Shown: piece after piece, positions 19,726 through 28,738 of the stretch
Layout: each line of letters begins with the position of its first letter
Position numbering within the stretch: the first letter of the stretch is position 1
NCBI GenBank assembly: GCA_000961695.1
Contig: LADW01000077.1
Coordinates: 95,964-159,963 of the forward strand
DNA: 64,000 nucleotides
Reading direction: 5' to 3'
DNA from: Hyphomonadaceae bacterium BRH_c29
Lineage (GTDB): Bacteria; Pseudomonadota; Alphaproteobacteria; Caulobacterales; Hyphomonadaceae
Notes under the pieces: model-generated
What the model was told of the DNA's origin: nothing
The model's input: only the letters and a program-made list of their open reading frames with translations
Databases searched by the model: none
Made by a program: the position numbers and the translations under genes

Positions 19726-19740
19726 ATTTTGGTACAAAAT
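19726..19740. promoter_or_regulatory. 15-bp palindrome ATTTTG-GTA-CAAAAT upstream of putA
   Basis: Perfect 6-3-6 inverted repeat 23 bp upstream of putA start. Confidence 0.5.
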
Positions 19741-19903
19741 GTAATAACGGGGCAGGTCTTGCACGAGTTCCTGCCGAATTGCAGCAAATCTATATCGCCG
19801 GAAAAGGTCCAACGCGAGAGGGCCGGACAGCTAATCGGGCCTTTACGGTCACGCCCAAGCCCGCCATGTTGCGCGCGGCTGCGTGGCATTGATGGGAGTC
19901 CAC

Positions 19904-21079
19904 ATGCGGATCATGCTCGTGACAGACGCCTGGGACCCCCAGGTGAACGGCGTCGTGCGCACCATGAAGCGCGTGATCGCCGAATCAGAGGCGATGGGCC
20001 ATGTCTGGGAGGTCGTCCACCCGGGGCAGGGCTTCATGACCATGCCGCTGCCGACCTATCCGGAGATCAAGCTGGCCCTGTTCGCCCGTGGCGAGATTGA
20101 GGAACGCTTCAACGAGTTCGAGCCGGACGCCGTGCATATCGCGACCGAAGGCACGCTGGGCATGGCCGGGCGCGCTATGTGCCTGACGATCAAACACCCC
20201 TTCTCGACCGCCTATCACACACGCTTCCCGGAATATGTCTCCGCGCGCCTGCCCGTCCCATTATCCTGGGGCTACTCCTTCGTGCGCTGGTTCCACAAAT
20301 ATTCCGGAAAAGTGATGGTGCCGACACCCTCCATGGTGGAGGAGCTGCGCGCCAAGCAATTCATCAATCTTGTGGCCTGGGGCCGCGGCGTCGATACCGA
20401 GCTGTTCCACCCGTCCCGCCGCATTGAAGAAGGCCAGCCGGGCGACCCGTTCGAGGGCTTCGAGCGGCCGATCTTCCTGAATGTCGGCCGGGTGGCCGTC
20501 GAAAAGAATATCGAAGCCTTTGCCGAGCTGGACCTGCCGGGCACGAAAGTCATCGTCGGCGACGGTCCGCAGCGAGAAGAGCTGAAGAAGCGCTATCCGG
20601 AAGTCAAATTCCTGGGCGCCCGCTTCAATGAAGACCTCGCCACCTGCTATGCGAGCGCCGATGTCTTCGTCTTCCCGAGCCTGACTGACACGTTCGGCCT
20701 GGTCGTGCTGGAAGCCATGTCGTCGGGTACGCCGGTGGCCGCCTATGAAGCGACCGGCCCGCGCGATGTGATCCCCGGCTCGAATGCCGGAACCATAACG
20801 CCGATTGACGGCGACCTGGCTGCGGGCGCTGTGGCGTGTCTCGACCTCGACCGGGAAACCTGCCGCAAGTATGCCGAAGGCTTCAGCTGGCGCGCCTGCG
20901 CCGAAGCCTTCATCGAAAACCTGCAGCCGCTGCCAGCCCCTGCCCGCAAACGCTTCTGGCAGAAGATACGTCTGCGCCGACGCAAGAAGCCGCTGGAACT
21001 GGTCATTCCACCCCAGCTCAATCTCAATCCGAAATCCGAAAAATCCAAAAAGCCCGAAGACACTGACAGGAAGTCTTAG
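19904..21079 (+). CDS. glycosyltransferase family 4 (GT4)
   Basis: MRIMLVTDAWDPQVNGVVRTMKRV ... FLNVGRVAVEKNIEAF ... FPSLTDTFGLVVLEAMSSGTPVAA. Confidence 0.9.
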   Translation: MRIMLVTDAWDPQVNGVVRTMKRVIAESEAMGHVWEVVHPGQGFMTMPLPTYPEIKLALFARGEIEERFNEFEPDAVHIATEGTLGMAGRAMCLTIKHPFSTAYHTRFPEYVSARLPVPLSWGYSFVRWFHKYSGKVMVPTPSMVEELRAKQFINLVAWGRGVDTELFHPSRRIEEGQPGDPFEGFERPIFLNVGRVAVEKNIEAFAELDLPGTKVIVGDGPQREELKKRYPEVKFLGARFNEDLATCYASADVFVFPSLTDTFGLVVLEAMSSGTPVAAYEATGPRDVIPGSNAGTITPIDGDLAAGAVACLDLDRETCRKYAEGFSWRACAEAFIENLQPLPAPARKRFWQKIRLRRRKKPLELVIPPQLNLNPKSEKSKKPEDTDRKS

Positions 21080-22179
21080 TCCTCAGAGCCTGCCTCCAGG
21101 GCAGCGGCCTTTGCCTGTTCGGTCGACCGGTCTTCATCCGTCAACGGAATGAGACCCTTGTCGAGCAGATAGCCGTCCTCACCCATGGCGCTGTCGGAAA
21201 CGAACTCGGCCGCAAAGTCTGCGATCCCCGGCACAGAGCCGAGGTTTTCCCGCTTCACATAAAAGTACAGCATGCGCGAGAGGCCGTAGTCGCCATCCTT
21301 GATGTGCTCGAAATCTGGTGTCACGCCGGACAGCAGGCTGGCCTTCACCCGGTCGGAATTATGCTCCAGGAAGGAGTAACCGAGAATACCGATGGCCGTC
21401 GGCGTCTTGGTCAGCGCCTGAACAACGGCGGCGTCGTTCTCACCGAAATCAACCCATGCACCGTCGGTTCGGATCGTATGCGCACGGTCAAGGAACCTGT
21501 CTTCGTCGAGCTGCTGCAGCACCGTCATGTGCGGATCCTCGAGGGCCCCGTGCTCCATACCAAGCTCGACAAAGGCATCCCGCGTGCCAGAGGTCGGCGG
21601 TGGACCGAAGACGAGGATGGGCTCGTCCGGCAGGGACGGGTCAACCTCACGCCAGGTGCGGTAGGGGTTCGGTTTGAAACCGCCCTCCCCGTCCGGCAGC
21701 TCCTTTGCGAGGGCCCGGTAAAGCTGGGCCTTGGTGATGTCGAAATCAGGCCCGGCCTTCGCATTGGCGATGACGATGCCATCATAGCCGATCCGGATCT
21801 CGATCGGGCGGCTGATGCCGTTCCCCGCGCAAAGCGCCAGCTCACTGTCCTTGATCGGACGGGAGGCATTTGAAATGCTTGGCTGTTGCGGCCCCGTGCC
21901 GAGGCAGAAGGCCTTGAAGCCGCCGCCAGTTCCGGTCGTCTCGACCACAGGCGTCGGCCATTTGGACACCGCCCCGAACTGCTCGGCCACCGCCGTGGAG
22001 AAAGGCGACACCGTGGACGAACCGACGATCTTGATCTTCTGCGCATCGGCGCCCGTGATCGACGGCGTGACGATCTTGTCGCCGACCTCCAGCTTGGACA
22101 GGTCCGTACGTCCGCAGGCTGCCGCCAGGATCAGGGCGGCCAATACCAGGACGATGGCCGGACGGCAGACAGGCTTCAT
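21076..22179 (-). CDS. pstS: PstS-type phosphate ABC transporter substrate-binding lipoprotein
   Basis: Lipobox AAACG; IKIVGSSTVSPFSTAVAEQFG; start set at ATG 22179. Confidence 0.82.
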   Translation of the reverse strand: MKPVCRPAIVLVLAALILAAACGRTDLSKLEVGDKIVTPSITGADAQKIKIVGSSTVSPFSTAVAEQFGAVSKWPTPVVETTGTGGGFKAFCLGTGPQQPSISNASRPIKDSELALCAGNGISRPIEIRIGYDGIVIANAKAGPDFDITKAQLYRALAKELPDGEGGFKPNPYRTWREVDPSLPDEPILVFGPPPTSGTRDAFVELGMEHGALEDPHMTVLQQLDEDRFLDRAHTIRTDGAWVDFGENDAAVVQALTKTPTAIGILGYSFLEHNSDRVKASLLSGVTPDFEHIKDGDYGLSRMLYFYVKRENLGSVPGIADFAAEFVSDSAMGEDGYLLDKGLIPLTDEDRSTEQAKAAALEAGSED

Positions 22180-22257
22180 GCTCAAATCTTTCCCACTTGT
22201 GTGCACATCTATCCGCAAAGCTTCCCAAGACCTAACAACGTTAACCAATCCCAACAA

Positions 22258-22455
22258 TTACGACAGACCGAGGGGGAGAAGTTTTCATGACAAAATTTCA
22301 GCCCCGTAAAATATTTTCTCTTGCGTGCCCGGAATTTGTCCACTACATCGCAGTTCGAAATAGAGATGTGGCGGACACTCTGCGCTAACCCACTCAGTGG
22401 GGGCCCCCGTACTAACGCCCAAAGCTGGTTAAAAGCCCTTTGGAGGTTAGGTGTC
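22258..22455 (+). ncRNA. long leader of ODC-type gene; candidate speF-like regulatory RNA (unverified)
   Basis: ~200-nt non-coding leader with hairpin CCCACTCAGTGGG and GGGGGCCCCC directly upstream of a group III decarboxylase gene. Confidence 0.35.
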
Positions 22456-23649
22456 ATGCACTCCTATGCTACCCCCATTCACGTTGTACGTGAGTCCCAA
22501 CCGGACATGCCTGTCTGGTGTTTTCGTCCCGAGCGCGTCACCGCGTCGGCGAAATGGTTCCGCGAGTCTTTCTCGGCTGAGCCATTCTATGCCGTGAAGG
22601 CAAACCCTGGCGTGCACGTTCTTGACGCGCTCTGGGCTGGCGGCGTTCGCAGCTTCGATTGCGCTTCCGACAGGGAAGTCGAACTGATCCGTACGCGGTT
22701 CCCTTCGGCACGCATTGCCTTCCTGCACCCGGTGAAGAACCGCCGCGCCATTGCCCGTGCCTATCACGAGTTCGGCGTGCGCATCTTCGTCACCGACACG
22801 ATGGCTGAACTGAACAAGATCCTCGAGGAAACCGGCCACCCGTCGGACCTGACGATCATTGTTCGTGTCGCTGTGTCCTGTGAGGGTGCTGCCCTGCCGC
22901 TGGCCGGCAAGTTTGGTGCGAGCGCGGACGATGCTGCAGAAATCCTGCGCGAAGCCCGCCGCTATGCTGACGAACTGGGCGTCTCGTTCCATGTCGGCAG
23001 CCAGGCGCTGAAGCCGACGGCCTGGGCGACTGCCATGGCTGACGTGTCGCGGATCATCATCACGGCTGGTGTCACGGTCGACATCGTGGATGTCGGCGGC
23101 GGCTTCCCGTCCATCTATGCCGATGGCGCGCCGCCCTCGCTGGAATCCTATGCCGCCATGGTCGAAGCTTCGTTCGAGAACATGTTCGTTCTCGAAAACG
23201 CTGACCTCTGGTGCGAGCCGGGCCGTGCGCTGGTCGCCGAGTCGGAAAGCCTGCTGTGCCGCATCGACCTGGTGAAGGAAGATGCGATCTACATCAATGA
23301 CGGCTCCTATGGCGCCCTCTACGATGCCGTGCACGAGCGCTGGCAGTTCCCGATGCGCGTGATCTCTGGCAATGGCCGCAAGATGAAAGGCATGAAAGCC
23401 TACACCATCTACGGCCCGACCTGCGACTCGACCGACAAGTTCCCGGAGCAGATCATGCTGCCGGCAAACCTTGGCGAAGGCGACTATATCGAGTTCGGCA
23501 ACCTGGGCGCCTATGGCCGTGCCATGTCCAGCCGCTTCAATGGCTTCGGTGAAACCGAAGTTGTGGAAGTGCAGGACGCCCCCTGGCCGAGCCTCTACGG
23601 TTCTGTCGGTGCCGAAGTCGTGTCCATCGGCTCGATCGCCACGCGCTGA
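22456..23649 (+). CDS. type III PLP-dependent decarboxylase (ornithine/lysine decarboxylase)
   Basis: PFYAVKANPGVHVLDALWAGGVRSFDCASDREVELI (PLP Lys), GGFPSIY, WCEPGRALVAE, YGPTCDSTD; GGAGG upstream of ATG 22456. Confidence 0.9.
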   Translation: MHSYATPIHVVRESQPDMPVWCFRPERVTASAKWFRESFSAEPFYAVKANPGVHVLDALWAGGVRSFDCASDREVELIRTRFPSARIAFLHPVKNRRAIARAYHEFGVRIFVTDTMAELNKILEETGHPSDLTIIVRVAVSCEGAALPLAGKFGASADDAAEILREARRYADELGVSFHVGSQALKPTAWATAMADVSRIIITAGVTVDIVDVGGGFPSIYADGAPPSLESYAAMVEASFENMFVLENADLWCEPGRALVAESESLLCRIDLVKEDAIYINDGSYGALYDAVHERWQFPMRVISGNGRKMKGMKAYTIYGPTCDSTDKFPEQIMLPANLGEGDYIEFGNLGAYGRAMSSRFNGFGETEVVEVQDAPWPSLYGSVGAEVVSIGSIATR

Positions 23650-24464
23650 ACTTCCGGGAAACCGTACCGCCTGAGGACGAGTGCAAGATCTGCCTCGTCC
23701 TCAGGCGAACTCGTCAAAAACGCCTCACCGCCAATGCCGCGCGCTTCCGTCTCAACCGGCAGGACACGGATGGTCTGGCGCGCAATCGCGGCGCCGGAAT
23801 CCACATAGCTGACAGGCCGGGGCGCGCTGGCGATCAACTGGCCGCGCACCAGCGGAAAGTGCGTGCAGGCGAGCACCACCGTATCGATCTCCTCTCCGCC
23901 CGGCACATCGAACAGCGGCGCCTGCGCCTCTGCGAACCGGTCGATGGGAATGTCTTCGCCGCGCGCGTGCGCTTCAGCGAGACGGACAAGCTCGATGCTG
24001 CCATGCATGATGACATGCAGGTGTCCGGCGTATGTCTGGATCAGCTCAGAGGTGTAGGCGCGCCGGATCGTGCCGGGCGTTGCCAGCAGGCCGACCGTGC
24101 CGGTCCGCGTCAGGCCAGCGGCGGGCTTGATCGCAGGCACGGTGCCGACGACCGGGATATCCAGCACGGCGCGCACCTCGGCAAGGGCCAGCGTCGAGGC
24201 CGTGTTGCAGGCAATCACGAATACGTCCGGACGGACACGGTCGCAGAGCGCCTTCGCCACTTTCGGCAGGCGCTCGCGCAGCGCATCGTCTGACTTGTCG
24301 CCATAGGGGAAGAACCCGGAATCGGCGGCATAGTGCACGCCCAGCGCCGGTCCGAGCGCGCGGATCTCCTCCGCAACGGTGAGGCCGCCCACACCGGAAT
24401 CAAACACAAGCACCCGCCCACGGGCAGGAGACGGCACAAAATTTCCGGGCAGCGCTTCAGACAT
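23595..24464 (-). CDS. murI: glutamate racemase
   Basis: VFDSGVGGLTVAEEI, VIACNTASTLAL, VVLACTHFPLV. Confidence 0.93.
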   Translation of the reverse strand: MSEALPGNFVPSPARGRVLVFDSGVGGLTVAEEIRALGPALGVHYAADSGFFPYGDKSDDALRERLPKVAKALCDRVRPDVFVIACNTASTLALAEVRAVLDIPVVGTVPAIKPAAGLTRTGTVGLLATPGTIRRAYTSELIQTYAGHLHVIMHGSIELVRLAEAHARGEDIPIDRFAEAQAPLFDVPGGEEIDTVVLACTHFPLVRGQLIASAPRPVSYVDSGAAIARQTIRVLPVETEARGIGGEAFLTSSPEDEADLALVLRRYGFPEVQRVAIEPMDTTSAPTEP

Positions 24465-24510
24465 GATGGAACTCTAATCGCATTCGCAAAAGGCGAAAAC
24501 GGGGCAAAAC

Positions 24511-25239
24511 TCAGGTCCAGCGGGCATCAACACAATAACGGCCCGGCGCGATATTTCTGACATCGACGGCCATCCCGGCTTCGCGGCAGATGACCTCTGC
24601 CGCCGCAACGTCCCACAGCCCGCAGCCATTCTCGAAATAGCCGTTCATCCGCCCCAGCGCGGCAGACGCCAGAGAGAAAACAGCGCAGCGATAGCGGACC
24701 ACGGCAAAGCCCTGATCCCTGTAGGCCTCTGCGCGAGCGTCCGTTGTCGAGCCCGGTTCGAAGTCGTTCTCGCCGAGCGCCGTCACTTTTACGGAGCGGA
24801 GACGAGAGCCTCCCTTCTGCGGGAGACAGTTCACGCGAAGACCAGTTCCCGTTGCCGCTGAGAGCAGCAGGCCGAGCTCCGGCAAGGCAATCGCGCCCAT
24901 CACCGAAACACCGTTTTCCAGATAGCCCGCAGAAATACCCCAGAGCGGCAAGCCCAGCAAAAAGTTGGATGTTCCATCAATTGGATCGACAGCCCAGCCG
25001 GTGACATCAGCCCCCAGATCGCCGCCCAACTCCTCGCCAAGGATCTGGCTGTCACCGAAGGCCTGCGACAGATCACGCCTCAGATGCTCTTCGATGTCGA
25101 TGTCTGCGTTCGAGGCAAATTGCCCGGCAGACTTTTCATCGACAACAAGTTCGCCTCTGCGGGCTGTCCAGACCATAGCCAGCTCAGCAGCGTCCTGCAT
25201 GATCGTCTCAAGCTGATGCAGGGCTTTTGCGGACTTCAT
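24511..25239 (-). CDS. inositol monophosphatase family protein
   Basis: ILGEELGGD ... WAVDPIDGTSNFLLGLP ... CGLWDVAAAEVICREAG. Confidence 0.9.
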   Translation of the reverse strand: MKSAKALHQLETIMQDAAELAMVWTARRGELVVDEKSAGQFASNADIDIEEHLRRDLSQAFGDSQILGEELGGDLGADVTGWAVDPIDGTSNFLLGLPLWGISAGYLENGVSVMGAIALPELGLLLSAATGTGLRVNCLPQKGGSRLRSVKVTALGENDFEPGSTTDARAEAYRDQGFAVVRYRCAVFSLASAALGRMNGYFENGCGLWDVAAAEVICREAGMAVDVRNIAPGRYCVDARWT

Positions 25240-25353
25240 ACCAAGGCGCCTCTTTGGGGTCCGCGAACTCTCGGCGGACGGGCGCGGCAGATCAAGAGCT
25301 GGCCCGGCTTGCTTTGCGCGCGCGGCGCATCATGTATATGATCCAAGTCAGGA

Positions 25354-25371
25354 TCGGTGCACCCGCACCGA
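25354..25371 (+). promoter_or_regulatory. 7-4-7 inverted repeat upstream of copper locus
   Basis: TCGGTGC-accc-GCACCGA, 18 nt upstream of ATG 25389; overlaps GATCC-N6-GGATC (25340-25355). Confidence 0.4.
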
Positions 25372-25388
25372 CCGAACCGGCAGTATAA

Positions 25389-25787
25389 ATGACCCTGTTC
25401 CGCCCTTTCCTTCTGGCAGGTCTTGCCCTGTTCCTGGCTGCGCAGCAGGCGCTTTGCGCTTGCGCCGTGCCGCAGGACATGGCGCCCGCAGCGATGGCGA
25501 TGGCGCATGAGATGCCCGCCGGTCATGCCTGCGACGAGACCACCGCGCCGGAGCATGACACAGCGACCTGCCCGCATTGCGGCACCGATACGCAGCTGAT
25601 CCTGCAGATCGCTCAGACTGTGCCGACACCGGCCATTCCTATCAGCCCGGCCCCTGCCCTGTTCCAGCTGGCAGACGTGGCGGCGCTACCGCAAATGCAG
25701 GTGAGGCCACCCAAGCGCGCGCTCTATGAGGCCGCCGGGCCACCCCGGCAGACACCGAGACAGTTGAAAACCCGCTTCCTGAATTGA
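25389..25787 (+). CDS. small exported Met/His/Cys-containing protein of the copper locus
   Basis: Signal peptide; AMAMAHEMPAGHACDETTAPEHDTATCPHCGTD; same strand and immediately upstream of copA. Confidence 0.65.
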   Translation: MTLFRPFLLAGLALFLAAQQALCACAVPQDMAPAAMAMAHEMPAGHACDETTAPEHDTATCPHCGTDTQLILQIAQTVPTPAIPISPAPALFQLADVAALPQMQVRPPKRALYEAAGPPRQTPRQLKTRFLN

Positions 25788-25865
25788 GACCGGCCCGGCC
25801 GGACGTGCCCTGAAGGCGCGCCCGCTTACCATGCCCTTTTCCTCTCAATTCAAGAAGGTGTTCCC

Positions 25866-27785
25866 ATGTTTAACAGACGGCGATTCCTACAGACCTCCCT
25901 GCAGGGCGGGCTATTGCTCGGCCTATCCTCCCTGCTGCCCGCCTGGGCTCGCAGCGCCAGCGACGGCAATACGGGCCTTGAGCCGGTGACGGCCACGAAG
26001 TTTGACCTCTCCATCGGCAAGTTCCCGGTCCGCATTGACGGCCGTGCCGGTGAAGCGACGGGGGTGAACGGCACATTGCCCGCCCCGCTGATCCGCTTCC
26101 GCGAAGGAGACGAGATCACGCTCAACGTCACCAACACACTGGATGAGGACACGTCCGTGCACTGGCACGGCCTGCTCGTGCCGTTCCAGATGGACGGTGT
26201 GCCGGGCGTCACCTTCCCCGGCATCCGCCCGGGTGAAACCTTCACCTACAAATACGCCGTGCCGCAGGCGGGCACCTATTGGTATCACTCCCATTCCGGT
26301 CTTCAGGAACAGGTCGGTCTCTATGGCCCGCTCATCATCGACCCGAAGCATCACGATCCGGTCCAGCATGACCGCGAATATGTGCTGGTCCTGTCAGACT
26401 GGAGCTTTGAGAGCCCGCACCGGATCTTCGCCAAGCTGAAGAAGATGAGCGCGGCCTATAATTTCCAGCAGCGCACGATGGGCGATTTCCTCAAGGACGC
26501 GAAAGAGAAAGGTCTCGGCGCCGCATGGGATGAACGGGCCATGTGGGGTCAGATGCGCATGTCGCCGCGCGACATCGCGGATGTGACCGGGTCGACCTAT
26601 CATTTCCTGATCAATGGCCACGCCACCGCCGACAATTGGAACGGTGTGTTCAAAACCGGCGAGCGTGTGCGCCTGCGCATCATTAATGCCTCGGCCATGA
26701 CGATTTTCAATGTCCGCCTGCCCGGCCTGCCGATGACCATCGTCGCAGCCGACGGCCTGAGTGTGCAACCACTGGAAGTCGACGAATTCCAGATGGGTGT
26801 CGCCGAGACGTATGACGTCATCATCGAGCCGAAGGAAGATCGCGCCTATGCCTTTGTGGCGGAGAGTATCGACCGGTCCGGACAGGCGGTCGCGACCTTC
26901 GGCCCACAGCCCGGAATGCGCGCGGAAGCGCCAACCATCCGCGCCGTCCCCACATTGACGATGAAGGACATGGGCATGGATCACGGGTCCATGGACATGG
27001 GTGGCATGGATATGGGCGAGATGGATATGAGGAGCATGGACCATAGCAAGATGGATCATTCCACCATGCCCGGCATGGACCATTCCGGCCACGACATGAG
27101 CGGCATGGAGATGGATCATTCCAAGCACGACATGACAGCAGACGCCAACTGGCCCGTCGAGAAGAAGACCCTCACCCGAGGCCCCGGCGTTACCAATATC
27201 GCCATGATGCCAATGAGCCGCCTCGATGAGCCCGGCATCGGCCTGGAAGATGTCGGCCATCGCGTGATGCGGTATTCGCAGCTGCGGAGCCTGACGCCGA
27301 ACCCGGACCCGCGCCCGCCGGGCCGGGAGATGGAGATCCACCTCACCTCCAACATGGAACGCTACATGTGGAGTTTCGACGGGGTGAAGTTCTCGGAAGT
27401 GAGAGAGCCCATCATCTTCCATGAGGGCGAACGCCTTCGGGTGACGCTGATCAACAACACGATGATGCCGCACCCGATCCATCTGCACGGCATGTTCTTC
27501 GACCTCGTGAATGGCGGCGGCGACCATAGCCCGCGCAAACATACCGTGATCGTGAAACCCGGCGAGAAACTCTCCTTCGATGTCTCGGCAGATCATGTCG
27601 GCGACTGGGCCTTCCACTGCCACCTGCTCTATCACATGCATGCGGGCATGATGCAGGTCGTGTCGGTTCTTCCGTCTGGTGACAAAATGCCGATGGATCA
27701 TGAGCACATGGACCATGAGAAAATGGATCACGACATGATGGATCATTCCGCCATGGGTCATGACATGAATGGGGAGATGAAGTGA
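25866..27785 (+). CDS. copA: copper resistance multicopper oxidase CopA
   Basis: RRRFLQTSLQGGLLLGL Tat-like signal; SVHWHGLLVPFQMDGVPG, YWYHSHSGLQEQ, HPIHLHGM, WAFHCHLLYHMHAGM; Met/His/Asp-rich repeats. Confidence 0.95.
   Translation: MFNRRRFLQTSLQGGLLLGLSSLLPAWARSASDGNTGLEPVTATKFDLSIGKFPVRIDGRAGEATGVNGTLPAPLIRFREGDEITLNVTNTLDEDTSVHWHGLLVPFQMDGVPGVTFPGIRPGETFTYKYAVPQAGTYWYHSHSGLQEQVGLYGPLIIDPKHHDPVQHDREYVLVLSDWSFESPHRIFAKLKKMSAAYNFQQRTMGDFLKDAKEKGLGAAWDERAMWGQMRMSPRDIADVTGSTYHFLINGHATADNWNGVFKTGERVRLRIINASAMTIFNVRLPGLPMTIVAADGLSVQPLEVDEFQMGVAETYDVIIEPKEDRAYAFVAESIDRSGQAVATFGPQPGMRAEAPTIRAVPTLTMKDMGMDHGSMDMGGMDMGEMDMRSMDHSKMDHSTMPGMDHSGHDMSGMEMDHSKHDMTADANWPVEKKTLTRGPGVTNIAMMPMSRLDEPGIGLEDVGHRVMRYSQLRSLTPNPDPRPPGREMEIHLTSNMERYMWSFDGVKFSEVREPIIFHEGERLRVTLINNTMMPHPIHLHGMFFDLVNGGGDHSPRKHTVIVKPGEKLSFDVSADHVGDWAFHCHLLYHMHAGMMQVVSVLPSGDKMPMDHEHMDHEKMDHDMMDHSAMGHDMNGEMK
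26967..27135 (+). repeat. degenerate coding repeat (MDH/MDM) metal-binding region within copA
   Basis: MGMDHGSMDMGGMDMGEMDMRSMDHSKMDHSTMPGMDHSGHDMSGMEMDHSKHDM. Confidence 0.85.
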
Positions 27786-28594
27786 TGCGCAAATTCTTCC
27801 TCACCTCACTCGCGGCCTGCGCCATTGTGGCCAGCGCCTCAGCGCAGCCGCATGACCATGACGCCGCGCCGTCCGGGGATAAACTCTGGTCACAGGCCGA
27901 TGCCTATTTCGACCCGGCCGAAATGGATGCCGCCCGCACCCACGTTCAGGCGCATTCCGGCAACACGCCCTTCGCCAAGATCATGTTCGACCGGGCTGAA
28001 GTGCAGCTCACGGATGATAAGACCGTCGGCGTGTGGGATGCCAATGCCTGGTATGGCGGCGACATCAACAAGATCTGGCTGAAGACCGAGGGCGAGTATT
28101 CCTTCGACACGCAGGAATTCGAAGACGCCGAAGTCCAGCTGCTCTGGTCGCATGCCATCTCGCGCTATTTTGATCTCCAGACGGGTGTCCGCTATGATTT
28201 CGAGCCGAAGGGCCTCGCCCATGCCGTGCTCGGCTTTCAGGGGCTGGCGCCCTATTGGTTCGAAGTCGATGGGGCGGCCTATCTCAGCGAGAAAGGCGAC
28301 CTGACCGCCGGTTTCGAGACCGAGTATGATCTGCTGCTGACCAATCGGCTGATCCTCCAGCCCCGGCTCTCGGCGGCCTTCTCGGCGCAGGACATCCCCG
28401 AGCGCGAGCTTGGCACTGGCCTCACCAGCCTGCAGGCAGGCCTGCGGCTGCGCTATGAGATCAAGCGGGAAATCGCGCCCTACATTGGCGTCGAATACCA
28501 CAGCGCCTTCGGGGACACAGCCGACCGGATCGAGGCGGCGGGCGGTGACCCGGACGAGACAGTTTTCGTCATCGGCCTGCGCAGCTGGTTCTGA
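27782..28594 (+). CDS. copB: copper resistance protein B (outer membrane)
   Basis: LWLKTEGEYSFDTQEFEDAEVQLLWSHAISRYFDLQTGVRYDF...LGFQGLAPYWFEVDGAAYLSEKGDLTAGFETEYDLLLTNRLILQPRLS. Confidence 0.93.
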   Translation: MMRKFFLTSLAACAIVASASAQPHDHDAAPSGDKLWSQADAYFDPAEMDAARTHVQAHSGNTPFAKIMFDRAEVQLTDDKTVGVWDANAWYGGDINKIWLKTEGEYSFDTQEFEDAEVQLLWSHAISRYFDLQTGVRYDFEPKGLAHAVLGFQGLAPYWFEVDGAAYLSEKGDLTAGFETEYDLLLTNRLILQPRLSAAFSAQDIPERELGTGLTSLQAGLRLRYEIKREIAPYIGVEYHSAFGDTADRIEAAGGDPDETVFVIGLRSWF

Positions 28595-28738
28595 ACCGGC
28601 GCCCAAATCTCATGCCTCGCGGCGCGGAATGCCTTGTTTTAAATCAGAAACAGGGTCCGCGCCGCGTTTGGCACGAGTCTTGTTGTGCAATGCAGCATAG
28701 AGGCGTAGTCTAGAAGGCAAGAAAAGGAATTGGGTAAT

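Noticed and set aside
17453-19726. 757-aa + strand ORF antisense to putA
   Set aside because: Mirror-frame ORF expected in GC-rich codon-biased genes; the PutA reading has clear PRODH and ALDH motifs, this one has no recognisable domain.
25259-25279. GTCCGC/GCGGAC hairpin upstream of the IMPase gene as a suhB-type RNA
   Set aside because: Short GC stem common by chance in this genome; I could not match a known suhB RNA consensus by eye.
26394-27761. 455-aa His/Met-rich - strand ORF
   Set aside because: His-rich composition is the reverse complement of ATGGATCAT-type repeats in copA, not an independent metal-binding protein.
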